64,000 nucleotides of DNA from Lachnospiraceae bacterium. GTDB taxonomy: Bacteria > Bacillota > Clostridia > Lachnospirales > Lachnospiraceae. The notes beneath the pieces were generated by a model. That model had not been told where the DNA came from. It searched no databases and worked only from the letters and a program-made list of their open reading frames with translations. The DNA lies in NCBI GenBank assembly GCA_910575565.1, contig CAJTFL010000005.1:62001-126000 (forward strand), in the 5' to 3' direction. Both the position numbers and the translations under genes were made by a program. Of the stretch, positions 50,537 through 58,479 are shown piece by piece; the stretch's first letter is position 1, and each line of letters begins with the position of its first letter.

Positions 50537-51877
50537 ATGTTTGAACAGATGACGGAAAAGCAGGCGCGCCAGGAGATTTTAAGCCAGGTGGCGGAGTACT
50601 GCCGGAAATTCCACGGAAAAAAGGAAAATTTTTCGGAGGGGCAGAGAATACCGTATGCCTCCCGGGTATATGATGAACAGGAGATGGTAAACCTGGTGGA
50701 TTCCTCCCTGGAATTCTGGCTTACCGCAGGCCGGTATACGGAAGAATTTGAGGCAAAGCTTGCCAAGTTTCTAAATGTGCGGTATTGCTCGGTGGTCAAT
50801 TCCGGCTCATCGGCAAACCTGGCCGCGTTTATGGCGCTGACCTCCCCTCTTTTAGGGGATCGGCAGATCCGGCGGGGAGATGAGGTGATTACCGTAGCGG
50901 CGGGGTTCCCCACTACCGTTACGCCCATGATCCAGTATGGAGCGGTCCCGGTTTTCGTGGATGTAACCATCCCGCAGTATAATGTGGACGTGGCGATGCT
51001 GGAGGAGGCTTTATCGGAAAAGACTAAAGCGGTGATGCTGGCCCATACTTTGGGGAACCCCTTTGACTTATCGGCGGTAAAGGCGTTCTGCGATGCCCAT
51101 AAGCTTTGGCTGGTGGAGGATAACTGTGACGCATTAGGGAGCCTTTATGAGTATCAGGGCAAGTCCTGCCTTACGGGGACGGTAGGCGATATCGGCACAT
51201 CCAGCTTTTATCCGCCTCATCATATGACTATGGGAGAGGGCGGGGCGGTTTATACCGATAATCCGCTGCTTCATAAGATTATCCGTTCCTTCCGGGACTG
51301 GGGAAGAGACTGTTCCTGCCCTTCCGGGAAGGATAACCTGTGCGGCCATCGGTTTGACCGCCAGTACGGGGAGCTTCCCCTGGGGTATGACCATAAATAC
51401 GTATATTCCCATTTTGGTTACAATTTAAAAGCCACGGATATGCAGGCGGCTATCGGCTGCGCCCAGCTGGAGAAATTCCCTGGCTTTGTAAAGCGGCGCC
51501 GGGAGAATTTTAACCGGCTGATGGAAGGGCTTAAGGGGACGGAGGATAAGCTGATCCTTCCCAAAGCCTGCCCCAATTCCGTGCCCAGCTGGTTCGGTTT
51601 CCTGATCACCTGCCAGGAAGGGGCAGAGCGGAATAAAGTGGTTCCCTTTATTGAGGGAAAGGGCGTACAGATCAGGATGCTGTTTGCCGGGAATTTAACG
51701 AAGCATCCCTGCTTTGACCAGATGCGGGCAGAGGGGAAGGGATACCGGGTGGCAGGGAGCCTTGGGGTGACAGATCGGATCATGCGGGATTCCTTCTGGG
51801 TAGGCGTGTACCCGGGCATGACCGACGAGATGATTGACTATATGGCTAAGGTTATCCGTGAGGCGGTGGGGCTGTAA
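50537..51877 (+). CDS. rfbH: CDP-4-dehydro-6-deoxyglucose 3-dehydratase (E1)
   Basis: A 446-residue PMP-dependent iron-sulfur enzyme that removes the C3 hydroxyl on the way to CDP-3,6-dideoxyhexoses. The usual DegT Lys is replaced: SFYPPHHMTMGEGGA shows His where other members have Lys, a hallmark of this enzyme. The [2Fe-2S] cysteines are seen in DCSCPSGKDNLCGHRF. N-terminal YASRVYDEQEMVNLVDSSLEFWLTAGRYTEEFE is typical. No E3 reductase (rfbI/ascD) or epimerase/abequose-synthase gene is in the window, so the final sugar cannot be named. Confidence 0.95.
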   Translation: MFEQMTEKQARQEILSQVAEYCRKFHGKKENFSEGQRIPYASRVYDEQEMVNLVDSSLEFWLTAGRYTEEFEAKLAKFLNVRYCSVVNSGSSANLAAFMALTSPLLGDRQIRRGDEVITVAAGFPTTVTPMIQYGAVPVFVDVTIPQYNVDVAMLEEALSEKTKAVMLAHTLGNPFDLSAVKAFCDAHKLWLVEDNCDALGSLYEYQGKSCLTGTVGDIGTSSFYPPHHMTMGEGGAVYTDNPLLHKIIRSFRDWGRDCSCPSGKDNLCGHRFDRQYGELPLGYDHKYVYSHFGYNLKATDMQAAIGCAQLEKFPGFVKRRRENFNRLMEGLKGTEDKLILPKACPNSVPSWFGFLITCQEGAERNKVVPFIEGKGVQIRMLFAGNLTKHPCFDQMRAEGKGYRVAGSLGVTDRIMRDSFWVGVYPGMTDEMIDYMAKVIREAVGL

Positions 51878-52008
51878 TGGGATAGCTGTATTAGCGCATT
51901 GGCTGTGACGGGACAGCTGCCTAATGCAATGAGCATGAGGTTAATTTCTGAAGGATTGGTTTGGCAAAGCTTTGAGGGCAGATGCCTTGTTTCTAATTGG
52001 AATAACGT

Positions 52009-52153
52009 TATAGTGAACGACAAAAATTTTTTGTTTTTGGCGTTCACTGCGCCGATTTTGCGTTGCGTGAAACGCAACACTTACTTTTGCAAAATCGTGC
52101 GCATCCCCCGGAGGGATTATAGTAAACGACAAATTATTTTGTCGTTTACTATA
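52009..52153. mobile_element. MITE-like element with 17-bp terminal inverted repeats
   Basis: Left end TATAGTGAACGACAAAA (52009-52025) and right end TTTTGTCGTTTACTATA (52137-52153) are inverted repeats with one mismatch. The right end is also half of a perfect 16-bp hairpin (arms 52118-52133 and 52138-52153). Inside are AGTGAACG with CGTTCACT, GTTGCGT with ACGCAAC, and CGATTTTGC with GCAAAATCG. TA dinucleotides at both ends would fit a TA target as used by Tc1/IS630 relatives. No coding capacity. It separates rfbH and licD. Confidence 0.7.
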
Positions 52154-52186
52154 GCTGGCAGAAGGAAAGGGAGGCATGGTGCGGCA

Positions 52187-53038
52187 ATGGATGGGTTAAA
52201 GAAGGTTCATCAGGCAAACCTGGCAGTTTTAAAGGAGATTGACCGGATTTGCCGTAAATATAAATTAAAATATCTCCTGGATGCGGGGACGCTTATTGGG
52301 GCGGTAAGGCATCAGGGCTTTATCCCCTGGGATGATGATGCGGACGTGGCGATGACCAGGGCAAATTTTGACGGATTCTTAAAGGTGGCTCCCCGGGAGC
52401 TGCCGGAGGGGATGGAGCTGGTGCTCCCCGGAAGCTTCCATGGCGGGGAAGGCTTTTACGATTTTACCCCCAGGATTATCTATAAAAACAGCCAAACCCA
52501 TCAGGAAAGCGGGGAGATGGATTTCTATGACGGGAAGCTGAACCATCTCTGGGTAGATATCTTTGTGCTGGATGCCCTTCCGGATGGCCGCATCGGGGCG
52601 GTGGCGGCTAAAGGGATCCAGGCCGGGCTTTACGGCCTGGCTATGGGGCATCGGTATCGGCTGGATTACGGCAAATACAGCCTGCCCCAGAAGCTTATGG
52701 TGGGCGTAATGGCGGCGGTGGGGCGGTTAATTCCCTTAAAATGGATTATGGCCCTTCAGCGGAAGATGGCGAAAAAGGACAGGAAGAAGAAAACAAAGCG
52801 GCTGTACTACAGCAACTACCAGCCGGATTTTTTGTACGTCACCTTGGAGCGGGAATGGAGCACGGAAACCGTATTCCTGCCCTTTGAGGACACGCAGCTG
52901 ATGTGCCCGAAGGGCTGGCATCACGTCCTCACCCAGGTGTACGGCGATTACAAGACACTTCCGCCTAAGGATAAGCGTAAGCCCAGCCATTCCACCATTG
53001 AGATATTGGTGGATGGCGGGGAAAGGGCAGAGGCTTAA
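52187..53038 (+). CDS. LicD family phosphotransferase
   Basis: A 283-residue LicD-like enzyme that attaches phosphocholine or another phospho-group to sugars of surface polymers. Motifs: LAVLKEIDRICRKYKLKYLLDAGTLIGAVRHQGFIPWDDDADVAM (read as LLDAGTLIGAVRHQG and IPWDDDADVAM), which include the metal-binding DDD. Basic residues and RLYYSNYQ follow near the end. ATG 52187 is used because the in-frame text upstream lies within the MITE-like element and is not protein-like. GGGAGG is about 12 nt away. Confidence 0.85.
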   Translation: MDGLKKVHQANLAVLKEIDRICRKYKLKYLLDAGTLIGAVRHQGFIPWDDDADVAMTRANFDGFLKVAPRELPEGMELVLPGSFHGGEGFYDFTPRIIYKNSQTHQESGEMDFYDGKLNHLWVDIFVLDALPDGRIGAVAAKGIQAGLYGLAMGHRYRLDYGKYSLPQKLMVGVMAAVGRLIPLKWIMALQRKMAKKDRKKKTKRLYYSNYQPDFLYVTLEREWSTETVFLPFEDTQLMCPKGWHHVLTQVYGDYKTLPPKDKRKPSHSTIEILVDGGERAEA

Positions 53039-53074
53039 GAAGGCAGGAGAACAGGCAGAAAGGATTAAGGTGTG

Positions 53075-54058
53075 ATGGAAGAAACCGAATACGAAAAGCT
53101 GCTTTCCGTGGTGGTGTCGGTTTATAATGAAGAGCAGGCGCTGCCTGAATTCTACCGGGAAGCCAGCAAAGTGTTAAAGGGCCTTAAATGGGATTATGAA
53201 CTGATTTTTGTCAATGATGGGAGCCAGGATGGGAGCGGGAAGATTTTAGATGAGCTGTCCCAGGAAGATTTACGGGTAAAGGTCATCAGCTTTTCCCGGA
53301 ATTTCGGCCATGAGGCGGCCATGATTGCGGGCTTGGATTACAGCCAGGGGGACGGCATTGTGTGCATGGACGCAGATTTGCAGCATCCTCCGGAGTGCTT
53401 AAGAGCGATCGCGGCTTGTTTTGATGAAGGGTATCAGGTCATCAACATGGTAAGGACAAAGAATGAAGACGCAGGCCTGATCAAAAACGTGACTTCCGCC
53501 GCCTTTTACCGCCTGATCAATGCCATATCTGATGTGCACTTTGAGCCTAACGCTTCTGATTTTTTTGCCGTGGATAAGCAGGCCGCCAATGTGCTGCGCA
53601 CAAGCTGCCGGGAAAAGGTGCGTTTTCTGCGGGGATATGTGCAGATTATCGGTTTTCGCAAAACCACCCTGCCCTATGAGGCGAAGGCCAGAGTAGCCGG
53701 AAAGAGCAAGTACAGCCTGAAAAAGCTGTTTGCGTTTTCGGTAAACACTATCTTATGCTTTTCTAATATGCCCTTGAAATTAGGGATCTACGCCGGGATG
53801 TTTTCCGCTCTTTTGGGTCTGGCTGTGATGCTCTATACCTTGTTTACCCGTGCCGGGGCTCCCAGCGGCTATGCCACCATCGTAGTGCTGCTCTGCTTTA
53901 TGTTTGCCATGCTGTTTGTGGTGGTGGGGATAATCGGAGAATATATCGCCATTTTGTTTACCGAGTTAAAAGATCGGCCGGTTTATCTTGTGGCGAATAC
54001 CAGGAATTTAAAGGAAGGGTTAGAGAAGGGGACGAAGGAGCCAAAGCAGCTGAAGTAG
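53075..54058 (+). CDS. GtrB-like polyprenyl-phosphate glycosyltransferase
   Basis: A 327-residue GT2 enzyme with two C-terminal membrane helices (about 235-260 and 270-295), as in GtrB, which transfers glucose to bactoprenyl phosphate. Motifs: LSVVVSVYNEEQALPEFYREA, IFVNDGSQDGSG, SFSRNFGHEAAMIAGLDY, CMDADLQHPPE, and KARVAGKSKYSLKKLF near the first helix. Start ATG 53075 (GTG 53072 is also in frame). Its lipid-linked product would feed the GT-C-like membrane enzymes upstream. It is the last gene of the GC-rich glycan block. Confidence 0.9.
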   Translation: MEETEYEKLLSVVVSVYNEEQALPEFYREASKVLKGLKWDYELIFVNDGSQDGSGKILDELSQEDLRVKVISFSRNFGHEAAMIAGLDYSQGDGIVCMDADLQHPPECLRAIAACFDEGYQVINMVRTKNEDAGLIKNVTSAAFYRLINAISDVHFEPNASDFFAVDKQAANVLRTSCREKVRFLRGYVQIIGFRKTTLPYEAKARVAGKSKYSLKKLFAFSVNTILCFSNMPLKLGIYAGMFSALLGLAVMLYTLFTRAGAPSGYATIVVLLCFMFAMLFVVVGIIGEYIAILFTELKDRPVYLVANTRNLKEGLEKGTKEPKQLK

Positions 54059-54134
54059 CTGGAGAGAAATTATTTCCGTATTTTCACGGTAATGAGCCGG
54101 GCAGGCAACTGCTTTTCGGAAAGAAGGTGCAGTG

Positions 54135-54581
54135 ATGGGAAGGTTTGTAAATCCTGACAACAGCGCGTTTCAGGTTGCGCTAAATTCAGAGATATATATT
54201 GATAAAACCGGCCTGTTGGAATATACCAACAGTGTGCTGGATACAAAACAAAGCTTGATCTGCAACAGCCGCCCCCGGCGGTTTGGAAAATCGATTACGG
54301 CAGATATGCTTGCGGCATATTACAGCAGAGGCTGTGATTCCGGGGAAATGTTTTCTGGCCTTGCTATTAGCAGGAACAGGGATTTTCAAAAGCATCTAAA
54401 TCAATATGATGTGATTCATCTGGATATCCAATGGTGTATGTCCCCGGCGGGAAGCGATGATGTGCTTACGCTGTTGATTCATCTCGGGTATTTAGCCTTT
54501 AACCAGAAATATCAATCTGCCTATATACCAAACGAAGAAATCCGTCAGGAATTTTTGGCTGCGGTTAAAGCAAAAAAGTGA
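54135..54581 (+). pseudogene. Deleted AAA-ATPase-like/DUF1703 protein remnant
   Basis: The first 110 residues match the AAA-ATPase-like family found in Firmicutes (about 500-550 residues): FVNPDNSAFQVALNSEIYIDKTGLLEY and NSRPRRFGKSITADMLAAYY with Walker-type RRFGKS. After HLDIQW the text jumps to DDVLTLLIHLGYLAFNQKY and IPNEEIRQEF, which lie much later in that family, so an internal deletion of several hundred residues is inferred, and the nuclease-like C-terminus is missing. Full-length versions have a PD-(D/E)XK C-terminus. The remaining 148-residue protein is unlikely to be active. Confidence 0.75.
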
Positions 54582-54597
54582 AATGATATCATAAAAA

Positions 54598-54655
54598 ATA
54601 AGGGTGCTGCGAAATCATCAAAGGTGGGTGATTGAGCGGCATCCTTTATTTTATA
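54598..54655. terminator. Imperfect long stem with T-rich tail
   Basis: ATAAGGGTGCTGCGAAATCA (54598) pairs loosely with TGATTGAGCGGCATCCTTTAT, followed by TTTTAT. It may terminate the remnant gene and may serve both directions. Confidence 0.45.
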
Positions 54656-54711
54656 CTCCCTTTTGCACCCTTAAAAAACTTGTACATTTAATTTGACGAG
54701 CCTTGATATGC

Positions 54712-55251
54712 TTATACAGTAACGATATTTCCATTATCCTGTACCAAAATAAAACGTATGCCAGTCTTTTGTATTAGTTCCAGTTTTGACCATCGTTTAG
54801 CTAATTCCAAACTCTTTTTCGTATATGGCACGGCAACGGCGGGAATAGTCTGTTCATTCATAAAAGAACTGGTCATTAGCTGCCCGATGGCTTCCCTCAT
54901 AAGAGGGTACTCCTGACTACTTTTTCCATGTTTGCTTTTTTTACTTTCCACAAACAAAGTTTTCCCGTTTTGCAGGAGGATTTGAACGTCTCCATATCCC
55001 GGAATGGATTCTATAATGATTTTTGCTTTTTGTCCTGTTATGCAATACTGGCCTTGCCAACGGTCAAAATCCCCATCTGTTTTTTCACAGTGATTTTCGC
55101 TCAAAAATCCTTTGATGTCAAAATGAAATGTCTTTCCGATTTTGATCTGTGCGCCATCAATAGAAACTTTAACATCCTGTTCGGTAAGATGATTTTTGAT
55201 GTAGTATATCGCTAAACGCAGGCTTACTTCTGGTTCCGTCATATTGGTCAA
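54712..55251 (-). CDS. PD-(D/E)XK-like nuclease fold protein
   Basis: A 179-residue protein of no family I can name. Central text GYGDVQILLQNGKTLFVESKKSKHG has the GD, then V-E-x-K spacing of PD-(D/E)XK nucleases (read as GDVQILL and LFVESKKSK). Basic residues and a helix-rich C-terminal part follow, ending TGIRFILVQDNGNIVTV. This would fit a small restriction-endonuclease-like or defence protein. It is transcribed leftward, 69 bp after the integrase gene, and probably travels with it. The active-site assignment is from pattern only. Confidence 0.5.
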   Translation of the reverse strand: MTNMTEPEVSLRLAIYYIKNHLTEQDVKVSIDGAQIKIGKTFHFDIKGFLSENHCEKTDGDFDRWQGQYCITGQKAKIIIESIPGYGDVQILLQNGKTLFVESKKSKHGKSSQEYPLMREAIGQLMTSSFMNEQTIPAVAVPYTKKSLELAKRWSKLELIQKTGIRFILVQDNGNIVTV

Positions 55252-55265
55252 TCCTTCATTTCATT

Positions 55266-55290
55266 CGCAGATTTCCTGAATCTGCGAAAG
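55266..55290. repeat. Palindrome and inverted 21-nt repeat, right-facing copy at integrase end
   Basis: CGCAGATT (55266-55273) and AATCTGCG (55279-55286) form an 8-bp hairpin. The 21 nt at 55270-55290 recur as an exact inverted copy at 56878-56898, on the other side of the integrase gene. Function inferred as a recombination or regulatory site. Confidence 0.75.
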
Positions 55291-55319
55291 CAAAGAAAAG
55301 CCTGATAAATCAGCACAGT

Positions 55320-56666
55320 TTAACTTTCCTGACCACAAATTTGACCATGAATCTGATTAAGGCTTGATTTAGAAATTAAATTATTAGAAAGATGACCATT
55401 GGAAATTCTTACATTCGCTTGTCTATGGATTTGATCATAAAATGCAGAAAGTGCGTCTAAATACTTACGCTTTATGTCCATAGATGGATGGACATATCGA
55501 TTTAAAGTAATTTGGACATCTGAATGTCCCAAAAGCTCGCTAAGGCTTTTTACATCTGTTCCTCCTTCGATGCAGTTCGTGGAAAAAGTGTGCCGCAATA
55601 CATGAAAATTCTTGTATTTTATCCCTGCAGACATTAAAACCTTTCGGAAATGATTTTGTATGGTTCTTGGCTCCATAGGCTTATCGCCGCCAAATATGTA
55701 TGCTTTTTCTCCCTTACCTTGCTCTTGATTTCGCTGAAGCTGATTAATTAGCGCAAAAACTGTAGGCGGCAAAGGAATTTCCCGTTTAGAATGGGCACTT
55801 TTTGGCGTTGTTTCCACCAAAATCGTTTTCTTTTGGCTTACTCCTGCCTTCTGCAAATTATCTGCATTTTGCCATTCTTCTGTCTCCTGCACATCCTCCA
55901 AATAAAGTCTCTGTACCGTCCGGTTTATGGCAATCATTTGGCTATCGGTATCCAAATCCTCCCATTTCAAAGCGCATAGTTCCCCCAAGCGCAGGCCAGT
56001 ATGCAGGCACAGCAAAATTGCCGCCTTATAACGGTCTGATTCACAGCCGTTATTCAACTCTAAAAGGAGCTTTGCCTGCTCTTTCCTGGAAAAAGTTTCT
56101 ACCGGCTTTTTAGGAGCATGAGAAATAGGCCTTTTTAAAAATGGCATGGTAATGGAATAATTCCGAGACGCAAATTTTAAAACTCGGTTTAAGACGCAGT
56201 AAATGCTTTTCCTAACACTCTCAGACAAGGGGTCAGAAATCTTTTCCTGGACACAGCAATCCGTAATTTCCACTATAGCAGTATCCTGGAACACGCTTTT
56301 CAAATAGTTTTTGTAGATTAGGCGGTATTTTACATAGGTTGATGGCTTTCTGGTTGCTTTTACCTGGAGCAGCCATTCTTCGGCGGTATAGGTAAATAAA
56401 CGGTTTTCCTTTGTTATCCCTTCCGCTGCTGGCTTCATTTCAGGACTTTCATTGGGATTTTTTTCTTTGCCACCTTTTCCATCCACCAGCTTTACCGATT
56501 CTTTTTGCTGATTCCTTAAAACTGCCAGCTTTTCCCTGGCCTCCTCATAAGTCCTCCCATAGACCGAACGGTATCGCTGTTTTCCCTTCTCCTTATTGTA
56601 CAGCAGGCATCTCCCCTCCCAGCGCCCATCTTTTCTCTTCCTGATATTCTCTCCGTGCCTTGCCAT
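55320..56666 (-). CDS. Tyrosine site-specific integrase (Tn916-like)
   Basis: A 448-residue tyrosine recombinase. The N-terminal part, RKRKDGRWEGRCLLYNKEKGKQRYRS, is the arm-type DNA-binding domain of Tn916-like Int (read in pieces). A low-complexity Lys-rich linker and the SAM-like core-binding domain follow. Catalytic residues: Arg in LHTGLRLGELCALKW, Lys in the beta hairpin near the TPKSAHSKREIPL segment, HVLRHTFSTNC, LLGHSDVQITLNRYVHPS with Tyr near residue 391. All are present, so the enzyme should be active. No excisionase, relaxase or mobilisation gene is nearby. Inverted 21-nt repeats bracket the gene. Confidence 0.92.
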   Translation of the reverse strand: MARHGENIRKRKDGRWEGRCLLYNKEKGKQRYRSVYGRTYEEAREKLAVLRNQQKESVKLVDGKGGKEKNPNESPEMKPAAEGITKENRLFTYTAEEWLLQVKATRKPSTYVKYRLIYKNYLKSVFQDTAIVEITDCCVQEKISDPLSESVRKSIYCVLNRVLKFASRNYSITMPFLKRPISHAPKKPVETFSRKEQAKLLLELNNGCESDRYKAAILLCLHTGLRLGELCALKWEDLDTDSQMIAINRTVQRLYLEDVQETEEWQNADNLQKAGVSQKKTILVETTPKSAHSKREIPLPPTVFALINQLQRNQEQGKGEKAYIFGGDKPMEPRTIQNHFRKVLMSAGIKYKNFHVLRHTFSTNCIEGGTDVKSLSELLGHSDVQITLNRYVHPSMDIKRKYLDALSAFYDQIHRQANVRISNGHLSNNLISKSSLNQIHGQICGQES

Positions 56667-56877
56667 CGCATACCCTCTCTTTTCTATCGGATTTTGACCA
56701 TGAAACTGACCCCTAAAAGCCGATTTTTTTCCATTTCCAGCTTACAATACCTTATTTTTCAAGAAAAATTGAAAAAAATTAGTAGCAATTCTCCCTGACA
56801 TATGGTAGAATTACGTCGATGCAATGTAATCAACACATACGTAAGCTTCTTTTTCATAAGAAAATAGCACGATTTTC

Positions 56878-56898
56878 CTTTCGCAGATTCAGGAAATC
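56878..56898. repeat. Inverted 21-nt repeat, copy beyond integrase start
   Basis: Exact reverse complement of 55270-55290. The two copies enclose the integrase gene in inverted orientation, about 1.6 kb apart. Confidence 0.75.
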
Positions 56899-56985
56899 CA
56901 CGAAAAGAACTTTGATTTATTTTATCAAAAAATAAAGAAAAGACTACAAATATTGTCAATTATTCATATTTTTATTTCCTGCGAG

Positions 56986-57060
56986 CGTTACTTGTAACGA
57001 AAATGGGCCAGGATCCGTGATTGGATGAGCCTTTGAGCCAGTGGCGTTACCTTTTTAACG
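56986..57060. promoter_or_regulatory. Two related palindromes before the recombinase-like gene
   Basis: CGTTAC-TT-GTAACG (56986-56999) is perfect, and CGTTA (57045-57049) pairs with TAACG (57056-57060) with a 6-nt gap. They are 46 bp apart and precede the start at 57120. They may be operators or recombinase-binding sites. Confidence 0.4.
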
Positions 57061-57119
57061 AGCCAGCAGGAAAGCGGCAGATTAGCGGAAAGTTCCGCGG
57101 TAAATGGGGGTATCTGGAA

Positions 57120-58049
57120 ATGTCGTCGAGCAACAACTATCAGAATATGACGGATGGATTCATTAACACCCAAGTGGTCAGCCGTGGGTTAGATGAGCGC
57201 ACAGTGAAAGCATACCGGCTGGATTTGGAAAAATTTTATCGATGGCTGGAATATGGTGAGGAAGGCGGCCATGATTTGAGCAGAGTGGGTGGCCAGCTGG
57301 ATGAAGAGGAAAGGGCAGAGCAAGCAACGGATAGAAATGAACTGGACAGGAATAGAAAGAATATGAATATGGATTCTGTGTCAGAAAAGATGGAGGATTA
57401 TCTGAATTACCTATCCAGGGAAAAGGGCCTGCGTTATTCTACTGTCTGCAGAAAGCAGCGGGTACTGGGATACTATTTGTCATATTTGGCGTCCCAGGGG
57501 ATTTTGGATCAATACCAGCCCCTAAAACCAGTAGTCCAGGTGAGGGAGGAGGCAGCGGATATGCTTCTGACGAAAAAGGAAGTGGAATTGCTTTTCGGGG
57601 CGATTGAGCGCGAGTATGAAGGATTGGACAGTGATTTCCGCAGGCGCGTATGCCTTCGGGATCAGGTAATGATGAAGCTTTTGTTTTATCACGGAATAGA
57701 AGTCAGCGAATTATTAAGGCTGGAAGTGATGGATTATAACTGGAAAACGGCATTTCTGGCTATCCGGGGAAAACGGGGGAAAAGCCGTTCAGTATACCTG
57801 TTTTCCAGGGAACTTCGGGGACAGATGGAGCAATGGCTGTCAGAACACGGATATTTTGAACATGACGATTTGTACCGGAACCAGATGTTTTTATCTAAGA
57901 TGGGCAAACCCCTTTCCATGAAAATGGTGATCAATATTTTTGATAAGTACCGGGTGATGGCGGGGATTGAGAAGGAATGCAAGCCTAAGGATTTAAAGAA
58001 TAGCTTGGGGAAGTATGCGGAGGAGTTGGTAATGGAATGTTCAAACTAA
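57120..58049 (+). CDS. Recombinase-like protein lacking catalytic residues
   Basis: A 309-residue protein with the two-domain layout of XerC/XerD-type tyrosine recombinases: core-binding helices (SRGLDERTVKAYRLDLEKFYRWL and YLNYLSREKGLRYSTVCRKQR) and a catalytic-domain-like half (KLLFYHGIEVSELLRLEV, IRGKRGKSRSVYLFSREL). Catalytic positions are changed: the Arg of G-L-R-V-S-E-L is Glu (GIEVSEL), the HDLRHT motif is PKDLKNS, and the protein ends before the Tyr. A charged insert (EERAEQATDRNELDRNRK) lies between the domains. It probably binds DNA but does not recombine, or is a decayed gene. ATG 57120 is used; an in-frame TTG at 57021 is possible. Confidence 0.75.
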   Translation: MSSSNNYQNMTDGFINTQVVSRGLDERTVKAYRLDLEKFYRWLEYGEEGGHDLSRVGGQLDEEERAEQATDRNELDRNRKNMNMDSVSEKMEDYLNYLSREKGLRYSTVCRKQRVLGYYLSYLASQGILDQYQPLKPVVQVREEAADMLLTKKEVELLFGAIEREYEGLDSDFRRRVCLRDQVMMKLLFYHGIEVSELLRLEVMDYNWKTAFLAIRGKRGKSRSVYLFSRELRGQMEQWLSEHGYFEHDDLYRNQMFLSKMGKPLSMKMVINIFDKYRVMAGIEKECKPKDLKNSLGKYAEELVMECSN

Positions 58050-58479
58050 CTATTAAAAATACTGGATAGTCAAAAGTTTTTCGCTGATAAAAAACATTTT
58101 AAGATAAATTGTGCCATGGTTAAGTTAGCATATACTTCCCTGCGTATACGCCAAAATGTTATCCTTTCTATAAAAGATAAGATAGATTTTATCCTTGTAT
58201 TTGCATACCGTAATTTTTGCACCCCATTCCGGCAAGTAATGCTTGAAGCCAGTATAATGAACTATTTGAATCGGAATTTATTCTATTTTTAGTGAAACAG
58301 GATAAATTAACCATAACAAAAATAGTTATCAGCAAGCGTATTTCTGCCAAACAGTAGAAAACTGTTTTGCGCATTAGCTGAGAAAATTATAGGTTATCCA
58401 GATGTTTATATATGAAGAAGAAAATTTTCATATTTTACAAAATACGATAAAAAAGATAAGAACTATAGGGGTATAAACT
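58050..58479. other. AT-rich leader of the second glycan cluster
   Basis: About 430 bp with no clear gene. A 7-bp hairpin AAACAGT (near 58350) with ACTGTTT (near 58361) and a TATAAT-like box at 58252 without a good -35 are visible. It probably contains the promoter and 5' leader of the AT-rich glycan genes. Confidence 0.4.

Larger units (their letters stand above)
56667..57119. other. AT-rich intergenic region between divergent recombinase genes
   Basis: No gene seen. It holds a 7-2-7 palindrome (ATTTTTC-AA-GAAAAAT, 56753-56768), the inverted 21-nt copy at 56878-56898, and the CGTTAC palindromes at 56986-57060. Promoters of both neighbours should lie here; none matches consensus well. Confidence 0.5.

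Noticed and set aside
50535..51877. rfbH as an ordinary sugar aminotransferase
   Set aside because: The PLP Lys is replaced by His and three cysteines for an iron-sulfur cluster are present, which fits the 3-dehydratase.
51899..52186. N-terminal extension of the LicD gene to 51,899
   Set aside because: The added 96 residues run through the MITE-like palindromes, have no ribosome binding site and no family similarity, so they are not counted as part of the protein.
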